Shown one piece after another: positions 38,888 to 49,380 of a stretch of 64,000 bases of DNA. Within the stretch, counting starts at the first letter, position 1. Every line of letters begins with the position of its first letter. The stretch spans positions 62,001 to 126,000 of the forward strand of contig NZ_JAQMHV010000001.1 in assembly GCF_028307215.1 (NCBI RefSeq), in the 5' to 3' direction. This DNA comes from Falsirhodobacter sp. 20TX0035 (GTDB lineage Bacteria > Pseudomonadota > Alphaproteobacteria > Rhodobacterales > Rhodobacteraceae). A model generated the notes under the pieces. That model did no database searches. It was not told where the DNA came from and worked only from the letters and a program-made list of their open reading frames with translations. Position numbers and translations under genes: made by a program.

Positions 38888-39475
38888 ATGGCGAAGCTCT
38901 ATTTCCACTACTCCACGATGAACGCTGGGAAATCGACGCTGCTTCTGCAGGCGGCGCACAATTACCGCGAACGTGGGATGCAGGTCATAACCCTGACGGC
39001 CGCGCTGGACAACCGCGCGGGGCCAGGGCGCATCGCCAGCCGCATCGGCATCGCCGAGGATGCGGAAACCTTCACTGAATCCTGCGACCTTTTCGCCCGC
39101 ATCCACGCGCGGCAGGCGGTGACGCCGCCCGCCTGCGTCTTTCTGGACGAGGCGCAGTTCCTGACCGAGGCCCAGGTCTGGCATCTGGCCCGGGTGACCG
39201 ACGATCTGGGCATTCCCGTCATGTGCTATGGCCTGCGCGTCGATTTCCGCGGCCAGCTTTTTCCCGGATCGGCGGCTTTGCTGGCGCTGGCGGATGACTT
39301 GCGCGAAATCCGCACCATCTGCCATTGCGGCCGCAAGGCGACGATGGTCGTGCGTCGCGGCCCGGACGGGACGGCCCTGCGCACCGGCGCGCAGGTGCAG
39401 ATCGGCGGCAATGAAACCTATGTCTCGCTGTGCCGACGGCACTGGCGCGAGGCGGTCGGAGAGACGATGACATGA
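38888..39475 (+). CDS. tdk: Thymidine kinase
   Basis: A 195-residue type II thymidine kinase: P-loop [11 protein letters not shown] at about residues 9-19, DEAQFL (residues about 86-91), the lasso and zinc-binding region with [12 protein letters not shown] and the terminal CRRHW providing four cysteine/histidine ligands. It phosphorylates thymidine to dTMP for salvage. The start could be ATG 38882 or 38888. The stop overlaps the start of the next gene (ATGA), so the two are cotranscribed. Confidence 0.95.
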   Translation: MAKLYFHYSTMNAGKSTLLLQAAHNYRERGMQVITLTAALDNRAGPGRIASRIGIAEDAETFTESCDLFARIHARQAVTPPACVFLDEAQFLTEAQVWHLARVTDDLGIPVMCYGLRVDFRGQLFPGSAALLALADDLREIRTICHCGRKATMVVRRGPDGTALRTGAQVQIGGNETYVSLCRRHWREAVGETMT

Positions 39476-40500
39476 CGCAACGGCGCATGACCGCCCTTCG
39501 CCAGTACGCCCGGCTTGAATGTCCCGGCCTTTGGCGCGAGCATGCGGCCGCACAGCGCCGGGAGGTCATCGTCTTCTTCCGCGAGGCGTCGCTGATCCTG
39601 GCCGATCCGCAGAACGACCAGCCGCTGACACATTGGTCCCTCCCGGCGGTGCAGCGCCTGAACGACACCATCCCGGCGATCTACGCCCCCGGTGACGACC
39701 TTGAGGGCGAGACCGTGGAGATCGAGGAGGCGGACATGATCGCCGCCCTGTCCACCGTGCGCGGCGCGCTTGAATCCGCCCGCCCCCATCCGGGGCGGCT
39801 GCGCAACCTGATGCTGGGTGGCCTTCTGGCGCTGGTCATCCTGTCGGCCTTCTTCGTGCCAAGGGCCATCATCTCGCACACGCTGGACGTCGTCCCCTCC
39901 GCCACCCGCGCGCGGCTGGGAGAGATGGCTTTGGCCGAGATGGTTCAGGTCACTGGCGCGCCCTGCGCCGCCCCCCTGGGCCGGGCGGCCACGGAAACGC
40001 TGGCCACGCGGGTGTTTGGCGCGGCGTCATGGCGGATCATCGTGGTGCGCGACGGGCTGACCCATCCCGTCCACCTGCCGAACCGCCAGATCCTGATCCC
40101 CGCAGCGCTGGTGGAACAGCAGGACGCCCCCGACGCCGTGGCGGGGGCCGCGCTCGTCGAAGGGCTGCGCTTCGGGATCGAGGATCCGCTGCGCCCCTTG
40201 CTGCAACATGCCGGCATTTGGGCGACGCTGCGGCTTCTGACCACGGGCGCGCTGCCCGAAGGCGCGATGGACGGCTATGCCGAGGCCACCGCGCAGGCCG
40301 CCCCCACCGACATCCCGGCCGAGGTGCTGCTGACCCAGTTCACCGTGGCGAAGGTGCCGATGACGCCTTGGCTGCGCACCCTGCCGCCCACCACCCGCAC
40401 CGCCGCCCTGATGGAGAGCGAGCCGTTCCCCGCCGGCGCCCCCGTGCCGATCATGGACGACAACGAATGGGTCAGCCTGTCGGGCATCTGCCGCGAGTGA
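39472..40500 (+). CDS. Membrane protein of unknown function, possible degenerate M48-like protease
   Basis: A 342-residue protein with one membrane segment near residues 118-138 ([20 protein letters not shown]), so a cytoplasmic N-domain and a periplasmic C-domain are likely. The C-domain segment [32 protein letters not shown] resembles the helix-strand region around the HExxH site of M48 peptidases, but the zinc motif is not there (residues read LVEGL). I do not recognise a more precise family. Coupled to tdk by ATGA. The convergent upp gene starts its stop six bases away. Confidence 0.6.
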   Translation: MTQRRMTALRQYARLECPGLWREHAAAQRREVIVFFREASLILADPQNDQPLTHWSLPAVQRLNDTIPAIYAPGDDLEGETVEIEEADMIAALSTVRGALESARPHPGRLRNLMLGGLLALVILSAFFVPRAIISHTLDVVPSATRARLGEMALAEMVQVTGAPCAAPLGRAATETLATRVFGAASWRIIVVRDGLTHPVHLPNRQILIPAALVEQQDAPDAVAGAALVEGLRFGIEDPLRPLLQHAGIWATLRLLTTGALPEGAMDGYAEATAQAAPTDIPAEVLLTQFTVAKVPMTPWLRTLPPTTRTAALMESEPFPAGAPVPIMDDNEWVSLSGICRE

Positions 40501-40506
40501 ACGGCC

Positions 40507-41151
40507 TCACTTCGTGCCGAACATCCGGTCGCCCGCATCGCCCAGACCCGGCACGATGTAGCCGTGATCGTCCAACCGGTCGTCCAGCGCGGCGGTGATG
40601 ATCGGCACGTCGGGATGGGCGCGGCGCATCACCTCCACCCCCTCGGGCGAGGCCAGAAGACACAGGAAGCGCAGGTTCTTCGCCCCCTTCTCCTTCAGCA
40701 GGTCGATGGCCGCGACGGACGAATTGCCGGTGGCCAGCATCGGGTCCACCGCGATGGTCAGCCGATCCTCCAGCGCCTCGGGCACCTTCGCGTAATACTG
40801 CACCGGTTTCAGCGTGTCGGGGTCGCGGTAAAGGCCGATGAAGCCCACGCGCGCCGCCGGCACCAGTTCCAGCAGCCCGTCCAGAAGACCGTTCCCGGCC
40901 CGCAGGATCGACACCAGCGCCAGTTTCTTGCCATCAAGGATGGGGGCGTCCATCTCGGTCACCGGCGTCTCGATCCGGACGGTGGTCATGTCCAGACCGC
41001 GCGTGATCTCGTATCCCAGAAGCAGGCTCACCTCGCGCAGAAGGCGGCGGAAGCTGGCGGTGGACGTGTCCTTCTTGCGCATCAGCGTCAGCTTGTGCTG
41101 CACCAGCGGGTGGGTCACGACGGTCAGGTGGGGCATTGTCTCAGGGGGCAT
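40507..41151 (-). CDS. upp: Uracil phosphoribosyltransferase
   Basis: A UPRT of 214 residues from ATG 41151, or 209 from ATG 41136. The family start [38 protein letters not shown]-like [12 protein letters not shown] and the PRPP motif [10 protein letters not shown] are conserved. It makes UMP from uracil and PRPP. ATG 41151 has AAGGAG seven bases upstream, so it is preferred although 41136 matches the usual family length. It is last in the cdd-deoA-deoB operon and its start overlaps the end of the ADA-like gene by 11 bases. Confidence 0.95.
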   Translation of the reverse strand: MPPETMPHLTVVTHPLVQHKLTLMRKKDTSTASFRRLLREVSLLLGYEITRGLDMTTVRIETPVTEMDAPILDGKKLALVSILRAGNGLLDGLLELVPAARVGFIGLYRDPDTLKPVQYYAKVPEALEDRLTIAVDPMLATGNSSVAAIDLLKEKGAKNLRFLCLLASPEGVEVMRRAHPDVPIITAALDDRLDDHGYIVPGLGDAGDRMFGTK

Positions 41152-41935
41152 CGGTCATCTCCTTCACGCGGTCCCGCGTCGTATCATCGCAGACGGTCAC
41201 GGCAAGGGCCTTTCGGTCCAGATCGGCAAACACCGCGTCGTCCCAGTCGAAGGCGTCGTGCAGGCGGTCGGGCAGATTCAACGGCTCGAACGCCGCAAAG
41301 CCCCGGCCCAGCGCCAGCGTGATACCGCGATCGTAGAGCCGCCCCGCCTGCATCCAGTCGGTCAGTTCGACCCCGATCCCCGCTTCGGCCAGACGCTCCG
41401 CCTCAGCGTCCGTCAGGGTGGCGCAGCGGATGCGGCGCGGGTGCCGGGTCACGTCGGTGCCGTCCAGGATCAGGGGCAGCCCCGCCTCGGCCGCGCAGTC
41501 GAGGGTCCAGTCGTAATCCTTCAGTGCCCCCGTGGTCCCGGTCAGGGACAGGGGGCTGCCCCGTTCAGCCGCGGCAAGGGTCAGGGGGCGCAGCGCCTCC
41601 GGCCCCAAATGGCGCGGCAGCCGGGCGATGACCGCGTGCAACCGTCCCGCCGCCCCTTCGGCCACGCCCGCCACAAGATCGGCCCAGCCGGGGGATGGCG
41701 TCAGGCGCAGTTCCGCATAGCCGTCGCCCAGCACGGCATCGGCCAGACGGGCCACGTCGCGCGGGGTCGTCACCACGCTGGCGGCGGCGTCATAGGCGGC
41801 CCGCGCGCCGTGGCGCAGATCATAGCCGTCGCCCTCGAACAGGCGCGACAGGTCGATCGCCTTTTCCCGCGCCAGATCGCCGATCAGGCGGGGTGGCGCG
41901 CTACCGATCAGGTCCAGCGTCAGGTCAAGCTTCAC
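41141..41935 (-). CDS. Adenosine deaminase homologue lacking catalytic residues (pseudoenzyme)
   Basis: A 264-residue protein alignable to adenosine deaminase along its length (start [50 protein letters not shown]), but every motif that binds zinc or substrate is changed. HLHLEG is T6LDLIG; HAGE is D158GTD; RIGHG is RIRCA (169-172); the TDDP Asp pair near residues 211-213 reads RGF. It is also about 60 residues shorter than typical ADA. The frame is intact and translationally overlapped by deoB and upp. It probably has no deaminase activity and may be structural, regulatory or binding only. GTG 41935 is the start, with GGGGGTG upstream. Confidence 0.78.
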   Translation of the reverse strand: MKLDLTLDLIGSAPPRLIGDLAREKAIDLSRLFEGDGYDLRHGARAAYDAAASVVTTPRDVARLADAVLGDGYAELRLTPSPGWADLVAGVAEGAAGRLHAVIARLPRHLGPEALRPLTLAAAERGSPLSLTGTTGALKDYDWTLDCAAEAGLPLILDGTDVTRHPRRIRCATLTDAEAERLAEAGIGVELTDWMQAGRLYDRGITLALGRGFAAFEPLNLPDRLHDAFDWDDAVFADLDRKALAVTVCDDTTRDRVKEMTDAP

Positions 41936-43061
41936 GGGGCACCCCCAAGTGATCGGCCACAAGATCGGCCACGGCGGTGAAGGGGATCAGCCCCAACTCT
42001 CCCACCCGGCCGGCAACAAGCACCGGCACCCGTTCGCGGGTGTGGTCGCTGCCCCGCCAGGTGGGGTCGTTGCCGTGATCGGCGGTGAAGATGGCGATGT
42101 CGTCCGGGCGCAGCCGGTCAATCAGGCGGCCCGCGACGGTGTCGAACCATTCCAGATGGCGGGCATATCCCTCCACGTCGCGGGGATGGCCGTAAAGGCT
42201 GTCGAATTCCACGAAGTTGGCAAAGACCAGCGCGCCGTCCTCCGCCTCCTGCCCCAGCCGGACCAGATGTTCGGCCAGTGCCGCGTCGTCCGCGCCCTTG
42301 TGCAGCCGGTCGATCCCGCGATGCGAGAAGATGTCCCCGATCTTGCCCACCGCATGCGTGACATGCCCCGCCGCCTGCGCCCGGTCCAGAAGCGTCGGCG
42401 CGGGCGGTGCGATGGCGTAATCCCGGCGGTGTCCGGTGCGCCGGAACTGCCCCGGCGCGCCCACGAAGGGCCGGGCGATCACCCGTCCCACGCGCCGCGC
42501 GTGCAGCACGGGTGCGAGCCGTTCGCACAGGGTCAGCAGACGCTCCAGTCCAAACGCCTCCTCATGCGCCGCGATCTGGAACACGCTGTCGGCCGAGGTG
42601 TAGCAGATCGGGCGCCCCGTCTGCAGATGCGCCTCCCCCAGCCGGTCCAGCACGGCAAGGCCGCCGGAATGGCCGCCGTCCAGGATGCCGTCCACATCCG
42701 CCAGTCGGCAGATCGCCGCCACGAGTTCGTCCTCGAACGGCGCGTCGGGGAAGTAGGTCCAGTCCCACGGCACCGGCACGCCCGCCAGTTCCCAATGGCC
42801 CGATGGCGTGTCCTTGCCACGCGACACCTCGGTCGCCGCCCCCCACAGCCCTGTGGGAGCTGCCCCCAACCCCGGCGCCTCGGCACCGCTGGCCAGCCGG
42901 ACCGCGGCGCCAAGGCCCAGCCCGTCCAGCACCGGCATCCGCAACGGGTGCCGCGCGGCGATGTGGGCCAGCGTGTTGGCGCCCTCATCGCCGAACGCCG
43001 CCGCGTCGGGCGCCCCACCGATGCCCACGCTGTCCATGACGATCAGGAAGGCGCGGCTCAT
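41925..43061 (-). CDS. deoB: Phosphopentomutase
   Basis: A 378-residue alkaline-phosphatase-superfamily mutase: FLIVMDSVGIGGAPDA, GANTLAHIAA, DTPSGHWELAGVP, FSHRGIDRLHKG, FVEFDSLYGHPRD and FTADHGNDPTWRGSDHTRE carry the conserved Asp/His/Thr metal ligands. It interconverts ribose- or deoxyribose-1-phosphate with the 5-phosphates. ATGA overlap with deoA upstream; its end overlaps the ADA-like start. Part of the cdd-deoA-deoB unit. Confidence 0.96.
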   Translation of the reverse strand: MSRAFLIVMDSVGIGGAPDAAAFGDEGANTLAHIAARHPLRMPVLDGLGLGAAVRLASGAEAPGLGAAPTGLWGAATEVSRGKDTPSGHWELAGVPVPWDWTYFPDAPFEDELVAAICRLADVDGILDGGHSGGLAVLDRLGEAHLQTGRPICYTSADSVFQIAAHEEAFGLERLLTLCERLAPVLHARRVGRVIARPFVGAPGQFRRTGHRRDYAIAPPAPTLLDRAQAAGHVTHAVGKIGDIFSHRGIDRLHKGADDAALAEHLVRLGQEAEDGALVFANFVEFDSLYGHPRDVEGYARHLEWFDTVAGRLIDRLRPDDIAIFTADHGNDPTWRGSDHTRERVPVLVAGRVGELGLIPFTAVADLVADHLGVPREA

Positions 43062-44368
43062 CCGATCCTCGCATGGATCAGGTCGGTCTCGGGCGGCTCC
43101 TGCGCCTCGAACCGGTGATAGGCGGCCTGGACGGCGCGGATGGCGCGTTCGGCATCCGCCTCGGACGCGGCGTGCACGAAGCCCAAGGGTTCATCCCGTT
43201 CCACCCGTTCCCCGATCGCGGCCAGATCCGTCAGCCCCACGGAAGGGTTGGCCCGCTGGCCCGCCCGCACCCGCCCGGTGCCCAGACGGTGCACGGCATG
43301 GCCCAGCGCTTCCGCGTTCATGGCCGCGACATATCCGGCGGTGGGCGACGGGATCTCCATCACCACGGGGGCGGACGGAAGACGATCCGGCCAGCGTTCC
43401 ACGAAATCGGCCGGCCCGCCCTGCGCCGCGATCATGCGCGCGAAGTATTCGGCCGCACGTCCGGATTCGAGGGCGTCGGCGATCATGCCGTCCCCTGTCT
43501 CGACGTCCGGGGCGAGGCCACCCAGCGCCAGCGCCTCGCCCCCCAAAGCCACCGTCACCTCCCACAGGGACAGGTTGATCGACGTGGCGGTCAGCGTCTC
43601 CATCACCTCCGCCACCTCCAGCGCGTTGCCCATGGCGGTGGACAGGGGCTGGTCCATGTCGGTGATCAGCGCGCGGGCGGGGCAGCCCGCCCCCCGTGCG
43701 GTGGCTACAAGGGCTTCGGCCAGCGCCTCCGCATCCTCCACCGTCTTCATGAAGGCGCCGGAGCCGGCCTTCACGTCCAGCACCAGCCCTTCCAGCCCCG
43801 CGGCCAGCTTCTTCGACAGGATCGACGCGGTGATGAGGTCGAGGCTTTCCACCGTTCCCGTCCGGTCGCGGATGGCGTACAGGCGGCGGTCGGCGGGGGC
43901 GATGTCGTCATTGGCGGCCAGGATCGCGCAGCGGGTCTGCTCCATCTGGCGGCGCAGGGCGGGGGCGTCCATGTCCACCTTCACGCCGGGGATCGCCTCC
44001 AGCTTGTCCAGCGTGCCGCCCGTGTGGCCCAGTGCCCGGCCCGAGATCATGGGGACGTAGGCCCCGCAGGCCGCCAGCGCGGGCGCCAGCAGCAGCGACA
44101 CGGAATCGCCCACCCCGCCCGTCGAATGCTTGTCGAGGATGGGACCCGGCAGGCCCCATGCCATCACCGTCCCCGAATCCCGCATGGCCGCCGTCAGCGC
44201 CACGCGGCCCGCTTCCCCCAGCCCGCGCAGGCAGACGGCCATCGCGAAGGCCCCGGCCTGCGCGTCGCTGACATCCCCATTCGCCAGCCCCTGCGCAAAG
44301 GTCCGAAGGTCGGCCGCCGAAGGGCCCGCCCCTTCGCGCAGGGTGCGCAGGAACCGCTGGATGTCCAT
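43058..44368 (-). CDS. deoA: Thymidine phosphorylase
   Basis: A 436-residue nucleoside phosphorylase: LDKHSTGGVGDSVSLLLAPA (phosphate loop), SGRALGHTGGTLDKLEAIPG and VLDVKAGSGAFMKTVEDA are conserved. It cleaves thymidine to thymine and deoxyribose-1-phosphate. Preceded by cdd with no gap (44369/44368) and followed by deoB with a 4-base overlap. Length is normal. Confidence 0.97.
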   Translation of the reverse strand: MDIQRFLRTLREGAGPSAADLRTFAQGLANGDVSDAQAGAFAMAVCLRGLGEAGRVALTAAMRDSGTVMAWGLPGPILDKHSTGGVGDSVSLLLAPALAACGAYVPMISGRALGHTGGTLDKLEAIPGVKVDMDAPALRRQMEQTRCAILAANDDIAPADRRLYAIRDRTGTVESLDLITASILSKKLAAGLEGLVLDVKAGSGAFMKTVEDAEALAEALVATARGAGCPARALITDMDQPLSTAMGNALEVAEVMETLTATSINLSLWEVTVALGGEALALGGLAPDVETGDGMIADALESGRAAEYFARMIAAQGGPADFVERWPDRLPSAPVVMEIPSPTAGYVAAMNAEALGHAVHRLGTGRVRAGQRANPSVGLTDLAAIGERVERDEPLGFVHAASEADAERAIRAVQAAYHRFEAQEPPETDLIHARIG

Positions 44369-44776
44369 TCAGGCGCGGTCCATGTGGTGGACCGAAAAGA
44401 CGCCGGGCAGAAGGTCTGCCACCGTCATGTCGCGCGCCTTGCCATCCGTGGTGCACAGGGTGACGGTCGCGCCCTGCCCCGCGAATTCGGCGATCTTCTG
44501 TCGGCAACCGCCGCAGGGCGGCACGGGCGACGGGCTGTCGGCGATCACGAGGATCTCGGCGATCTCCGTTTCCCCGGCGACGACCATCGCCGCGATCGCC
44601 CCCGCCTCGGCGCAGGTGCCTTCGGGATACGCGACGTTCTCCACGTTGCAGCCGGCATAGATGTGGCCGCGCGTCGTGCGGATGGCGGCCCCGACCTTGA
44701 ACTTCGAATAAGGGACATAGGCGTTCAGGCGCGCACCGCTGGCGGCGTCCAGAAGGATGGGATCGGGAATGGTCAT
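44369..44776 (-). CDS. cdd: Cytidine deaminase
   Basis: A 135-residue homotetramer-type cytidine deaminase: YVPYSKFKVGAA, zinc site TCAEAGA (Cys55, Glu57) and PCGGCRQ (Cys88, Cys91). It deaminates cytidine and deoxycytidine to uridine forms. ATG 44776 has CCGGAG upstream. First gene of the salvage operon; divergent from maeB, so the 112-base space carries promoters for both. Confidence 0.96.
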   Translation of the reverse strand: MTIPDPILLDAASGARLNAYVPYSKFKVGAAIRTTRGHIYAGCNVENVAYPEGTCAEAGAIAAMVVAGETEIAEILVIADSPSPVPPCGGCRQKIAEFAGQGATVTLCTTDGKARDMTVADLLPGVFSVHHMDRA

Positions 44777-44837
44777 TGCATGCTCCGGCTTCTTCGGGAC
44801 AACTGTGGGCACGGGCCGCACGGGATGCAAGCGCGCC

Positions 44838-44872
44838 TTGTGCCCGGGCAGGAATGGTTTAACATTAAACCA
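44838..44872 (+). promoter_or_regulatory. Candidate maeB promoter with overlapping palindromic operator
   Basis: TTGTGC (44838-44843) and TAACAT (44860-44865), 16 bases apart, make a plausible sigma-70 promoter. An 18-base near-perfect palindrome, TGGTTTA-ACAT-TAAACCA (44855-44872), covers the -10 box and ends 16 bases before the ATG. This arrangement is what a repressor operator looks like; the regulator is unknown. Promoter activity is predicted only. Confidence 0.5.
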
Positions 44873-44888
44873 GTTTTCGGAGGACGCC

Positions 44889-47168
44889 ATGGACGACCAG
44901 CGGCAAGACAAGACCCGCCATCCCGCACTGAACTATCACGAATTCCCGCGCCCCGGAAAGCTGGAGGTGCGCGCCACGAAACCGCTGGCCAACGGGCGCG
45001 ATCTGTCGCTGGCCTATTCCCCCGGCGTGGCCGAGGCGTGCCTTGAGATCAAGTCGAACCCGCAGGACGCCAGCCGCTACACCTCGCGCGGAAACCTCGT
45101 GGCCGTGATCTCCAACGGGACGGCGGTGCTGGGCCTTGGCAACATCGGCGCGCTGGCGTCAAAGCCCGTGATGGAAGGCAAGGCCGTCCTCTTCAAGAAG
45201 TTCGCCAACATCGACTGCTTCGACATCGAGGTGAACGAGCCCGACCCCTACAAGCTGGCCGACATCGTCTGCGCGCTGGAGCCGACTTTCGGCGCCATCA
45301 ACCTTGAGGACATCAAGGCCCCCGACTGCTTCATCGTCGAGGATCTGTGCCGCCAACGCATGGGCATTCCCGTCTTCCACGACGACCAGCACGGCACCGC
45401 CATCGTGGTGGGCGCCGCCGCGACCAACGCGCTGCACGTCACCGGCAAGAAGTGGGAGGACATCAAGGTCGTCTCCACCGGCGGCGGGGCGGCGGGCATC
45501 GCCTGCCTGAACATGCTGCTGAAGCTGGGCGTGCGGCGCGAGAACGTGTGGCTCTGCGACATCGCGGGCTTGGTCTATGAAGGCCGGGTCGAGGAGATGA
45601 CCCCGCAGAAGGCCGAATACGCGCAAGCCACCGACAAGCGCACGCTGGCCGACGTGATCGACGGGGCGGACCTGTTCCTTGGCCTGTCGGGTCCCGGCGT
45701 CCTGAAGGCGGAGATGGTCGCGAAGATGGCCGAGAAGCCCATCATCTTCGCCCTCGCCAACCCGACGCCCGAGATCCTGCCCGAGGTGGCGCGCGAGGCC
45801 TCTCCCGGCGCGCTGATCGCCACGGGGCGGTCGGACTTCCCAAACCAGGTGAACAACGTCCTCTGCTTCCCGTTCATCTTCCGCGGGGCGCTGGACGTGG
45901 GTGCGACCACGATCAACGACGAGATGAAGATCGCCTGCATCGAGGGCATCGCCGCACTGGCGCGGGCAACGACAAGCGCGGAGGCTGCGGCCGCCTATGC
46001 CGGTGAACAGCTGACCTTCGGTGCGAACTACCTGATCCCGAAGCCGTTCGATCCCCGCCTGATGGGCGTGGTCGCCACCGCCGTGGCCAAGGCCGCGATG
46101 GAAAGCGGCGTCGCCACACGCCCGATCGCCGATCTGGCCGCCTACAAGCACGGGCTGGACAGTTCCATGATCCGGTCGTCGCTGATCATGCGCCCGGTGT
46201 TCGAAGCGTCGGCCAAGCATTCGCGGCGCATCGTCTTCGCCGAGGGCGAGGACGAGCGCGTGCTGCGCGCCGCCAACGCCATGCTGGAAGACACGAACGA
46301 CAAGCCGATCCTGATCGGCCGCCCCGAGGTCGTGGCGGTGCGCGCCGAACGCGCGGGCCTGACGATCCGCCCCGAGGTGGACTTCGAGATCGTGAACCCC
46401 GAATCCGACGCGCGTTACCGTGAATACTGGGAAACCTACCTGCATCTGCGCGCCCGCCACGGCGTAACGCCGGACGTGGCGCGGTCCGTCATGCGCACGA
46501 ACACCACCGCCATCGCCGCCACCATGGTGCATCGCGGGGAAGCCGACAGCATGATCTGCGGCACCTTCGGGCAATACCTGTCGCACCTGTCCTTTATCGA
46601 GCAGATCCTGGCGCGGGACGGCCTGCATCCCGTGGGCGCCCTGTCGCTGATGATCCTGGAGGATGGTCCGCTGTTCATCGCGGACACGCACATCCATTCC
46701 GAACCGACGCCGGAACAGATCACGGAAACGGTCATGGGCGCCGCGCGGCACGTGAAGCGTTTCGGGATCGAGCCGAAGGTCGCGCTCTGCTCCTCGTCGC
46801 AGTTCGGCAACCTCGACAACGATTCGGGGCGGCGGATGCGGGCGGCGCTGGCGATGCTGGACGCGCGCCATGTGGACTTCGCCTATGAGGGCGAGATGCA
46901 CATCGACACCGCGCTGGACCAGACCTCGCGCGAGCGGATCTTCCCCGGCAGCCGGTTCGAAGGGACAGCCAACGTGCTGGTCTTCGCCAATTCCGACACG
47001 GCCTCGGGGGTGCGCAACATCCTCAAGACCAAGGCCGGCGCGCTGGAGGTGGGGCCGATCCTGATGGGCATGGGCAACCGCGCCCACATCGTCACGCCCG
47101 CCGCCACCGCGCGCGGCCTTCTGAACGTGGCGGCCATCGCCGGCACCGCCGTGTCGCAATACGGCTGA
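44889..47168 (+). CDS. maeB: NADP-dependent malic enzyme with phosphotransacetylase-like domain
   Basis: A 759-residue two-domain protein. Residues about 1-430 are malic enzyme ([49 protein letters not shown], Gly-rich [10 protein letters not shown]). Residues about 430-755 are a phosphotransacetylase-like domain ([31 protein letters not shown]), which in MaeB proteins is regulatory and binds acetyl-CoA. It decarboxylates malate to pyruvate with NADP+. ATG 44889 has GGAGG upstream. Confidence 0.96.
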   Translation: MDDQRQDKTRHPALNYHEFPRPGKLEVRATKPLANGRDLSLAYSPGVAEACLEIKSNPQDASRYTSRGNLVAVISNGTAVLGLGNIGALASKPVMEGKAVLFKKFANIDCFDIEVNEPDPYKLADIVCALEPTFGAINLEDIKAPDCFIVEDLCRQRMGIPVFHDDQHGTAIVVGAAATNALHVTGKKWEDIKVVSTGGGAAGIACLNMLLKLGVRRENVWLCDIAGLVYEGRVEEMTPQKAEYAQATDKRTLADVIDGADLFLGLSGPGVLKAEMVAKMAEKPIIFALANPTPEILPEVAREASPGALIATGRSDFPNQVNNVLCFPFIFRGALDVGATTINDEMKIACIEGIAALARATTSAEAAAAYAGEQLTFGANYLIPKPFDPRLMGVVATAVAKAAMESGVATRPIADLAAYKHGLDSSMIRSSLIMRPVFEASAKHSRRIVFAEGEDERVLRAANAMLEDTNDKPILIGRPEVVAVRAERAGLTIRPEVDFEIVNPESDARYREYWETYLHLRARHGVTPDVARSVMRTNTTAIAATMVHRGEADSMICGTFGQYLSHLSFIEQILARDGLHPVGALSLMILEDGPLFIADTHIHSEPTPEQITETVMGAARHVKRFGIEPKVALCSSSQFGNLDNDSGRRMRAALAMLDARHVDFAYEGEMHIDTALDQTSRERIFPGSRFEGTANVLVFANSDTASGVRNILKTKAGALEVGPILMGMGNRAHIVTPAATARGLLNVAAIAGTAVSQYG

Positions 47169-47936
47169 TCAGACGAACTGTTCGCGGATCAGCCGCTCTT
47201 CCAGCCCGTGGCCCGGATCGAACAGGATCCGGTGGCAGATCGCGGGCTGGGAGCGCACCTCGACCGAGCGGACGTCGCGCACCGACCGGCCGTCGGCGTC
47301 CGCCATCACCGGCCGCTTGCCGGGATCCAGCACGTCGATGCGCACCACCGCCGTCTTGGGCAGCAACGCGCCCCGCCACCGGCGTGGCCGGAACGCCGCC
47401 ACCGCGGTCAGGGCCAGCACGTCCGACCCGATGGGCAGGATCGGCCCGTGCGCCGAATAGTTGTAGGCCGTCGATCCGGCGGGCGTCGCCAGGATCACGC
47501 CGTCGCAGACCAGTTCGTCCAGCCGCCGCTTGCCATCCACCGAGATCCGCAACCGCGCCGCCTGCGGGCCCTGCCGCAGAAAGCTGACCTCGTTGATGGC
47601 CAGCCCCTCGTGCACCTCTCCGCCCACGGTTTCGGCGTGCATGGCAAGGGGGTTGATGACCTCCTCCTCCGCCTCGGCCAGCCGGCGGGGCAGATCGTCC
47701 AGCGAGAAGCTGTTCATCAGGAAGCCCACCGTGCCGCGGTTCATGCCGTAGACCGGCACGTCACGCCCGTTCAGGTCGTGCAGCGTCTGAAGCATGAAGC
47801 CGTCGCCGCCCAGGGCGACGATCACCTCCGCCTCGGGCAACGGGGCCTGGCCGTGCCGGCCCGTCAGATCGGCCAAGGCGGCGGCCGCCACGGGCGTGGC
47901 GCTGGCGGTGAAATGGATGCGGCTGCGCAGGATCAT
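47169..47936 (-). CDS. nadK: NAD kinase
   Basis: A 255-residue ATP-NAD kinase: GGDG at residues 43-46 ([10 protein letters not shown]), NEVSFLRQG, and [21 protein letters not shown]. It phosphorylates NAD to NADP in the cytoplasm, the only route to NADP. The gene is convergent with maeB, whose TGA is followed immediately by its own stop. No strong ribosome binding site precedes ATG 47936; the length fits alphaproteobacterial NadK. Confidence 0.95.
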   Translation of the reverse strand: MILRSRIHFTASATPVAAAALADLTGRHGQAPLPEAEVIVALGGDGFMLQTLHDLNGRDVPVYGMNRGTVGFLMNSFSLDDLPRRLAEAEEEVINPLAMHAETVGGEVHEGLAINEVSFLRQGPQAARLRISVDGKRRLDELVCDGVILATPAGSTAYNYSAHGPILPIGSDVLALTAVAAFRPRRWRGALLPKTAVVRIDVLDPGKRPVMADADGRSVRDVRSVEVRSQPAICHRILFDPGHGLEERLIREQFV

Positions 47937-48050
47937 GAGTCTGTCTTGCGGGTTGCATGCAGAAAACTCAAGCACCCGTGTGCCGGTCGGGTCTTTCGGC
48001 AGACGCGTGCCTGCGGTAAACAGCGCCAACGGAAAGCGCAGGAGAGCCCC

Positions 48051-49346
48051 ATGACCGCCCCGCACATCGACGCCGGTTACTTCACCAAATCGCTGGCCGA
48101 CAGCGATCCCGACCTGTTCGCCACCATCACGAACGAACTGGGCCGCCAGCGCGACGAGATCGAGCTGATCGCGTCCGAGAACATCGTGTCGCTGGCCGTT
48201 CTGCAGGCGCAGGGCTCGGTCCTGACGAACAAATACGCCGAAGGCTATCCGGGCAAGCGCTATTACGGCGGCTGCCAGCATGTCGACGTGACCGAGACGC
48301 TGGCGATCGAGCGCGCGAAGGAGCTGTTTGGCGCGGGCTTCGTCAACGTGCAGCCGAACTCGGGCTCGCAGATGAACCAGGCCGTGTTCCTGGCGCTCTT
48401 GCAGCCGGGCGACACGTTCATGGGCCTTGACCTGAACTCGGGCGGGCACCTGACGCATGGTTCGCCCGTGAACATGTCCGGCAAGTGGTTCAACGTGGTC
48501 AGCTATGGCGTGCGCCAGCAGGATCAGCTTCTGGACATGGACGACATCCGCGCCAAGGCGCGCGAGCACAAGCCGAAGCTGATCGTGGCCGGCGGCACCG
48601 CTTACAGCCGCGTCTGGGACTGGGCTGAGTTCCGCAAGATCGCGGACGAGGTGGGCGCCTATCTGATGGTGGACATGGCGCACATCGCGGGTCTGGTCGC
48701 GGGTGGCGTGCACCCCTCGCCCATCCCGCACGCGCATGTGGTCACGACGACGACGCACAAATCGCTGCGCGGTCCGCGGGGCGGCATGATCCTGACCAAT
48801 GACGAGGCGCTGGCGAAGAAGCTGAACTCCGCCGTGTTCCCGGGGCTTCAGGGCGGTCCGCTGATGCACGTGATCGCGGCCAAGGCCGTGGCCTTCGGCG
48901 AGGCGCTGCGCCCCGAGTTCAAGGAGTACGCGGCCCAGGTGAAGGCCAACGCCGCCGCCATGGCCGACCAGTTGATGAAGGGCGGGATCGACATCGTGTC
49001 AGGCGGCACCGACAACCACCTGTGCTTGGCCGACCTGCGCCCCAAGAAGGTGACCGGCAAGGCCGCCGAGGAGGCGCTGGGCCGCGCCCACATCACCTGC
49101 AACAAGAACGGCGTGCCGTTCGACCCGGAAAAGCCGTTCGTGACGTCCGGGATTCGTCTGGGGGCGCCGGCGGGCACCACCCGCGGCTTTGGTGAGGTGG
49201 AGTTCCGCCAGATCGCTGACTGGATCGTGGAGGTCGTGGACGGCCTTGCCGCCAACGGCAGCGAAGGCAATGCCGAGGTCGAGGCGAAGGTCGCGGCCGA
49301 GGTGCAGGCGCTTTGCGCGCGCTTCCCGCTTTATCCGAACCTCTAA
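48051..49346 (+). CDS. glyA: Serine hydroxymethyltransferase
   Basis: A 431-residue PLP enzyme: [54 protein letters not shown] (PLP Lys) and [12 protein letters not shown]. It converts serine and tetrahydrofolate to glycine and methylene-THF. ATG 48051 follows CAGGAGAG. The 110 bases upstream show no obvious glycine or SAM riboswitch fold. A strong terminator closes the gene. Confidence 0.97.
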   Translation: MTAPHIDAGYFTKSLADSDPDLFATITNELGRQRDEIELIASENIVSLAVLQAQGSVLTNKYAEGYPGKRYYGGCQHVDVTETLAIERAKELFGAGFVNVQPNSGSQMNQAVFLALLQPGDTFMGLDLNSGGHLTHGSPVNMSGKWFNVVSYGVRQQDQLLDMDDIRAKAREHKPKLIVAGGTAYSRVWDWAEFRKIADEVGAYLMVDMAHIAGLVAGGVHPSPIPHAHVVTTTTHKSLRGPRGGMILTNDEALAKKLNSAVFPGLQGGPLMHVIAAKAVAFGEALRPEFKEYAAQVKANAAAMADQLMKGGIDIVSGGTDNHLCLADLRPKKVTGKAAEEALGRAHITCNKNGVPFDPEKPFVTSGIRLGAPAGTTRGFGEVEFRQIADWIVEVVDGLAANGSEGNAEVEAKVAAEVQALCARFPLYPNL

Positions 49347-49352
49347 GGGATA

Positions 49353-49376
49353 GGGGGCCTCGCGGCCCCCTTTTTT
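49353..49376 (+). terminator. Intrinsic terminator of glyA
   Basis: A 7-bp GC stem GGGGGCC / GGCCCCC (loop TCGC, 49360-49363) followed by six Ts (49371-49376), beginning seven bases after the glyA stop. The next ORF starts four bases after the T tract. Confidence 0.93.
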
Positions 49377-49380
49377 CACG

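Noticed and set aside
47937-48050. Possible glycine riboswitch before glyA
   Set aside because: No tandem aptamer core or conserved bulge could be drawn in the 110 bases.
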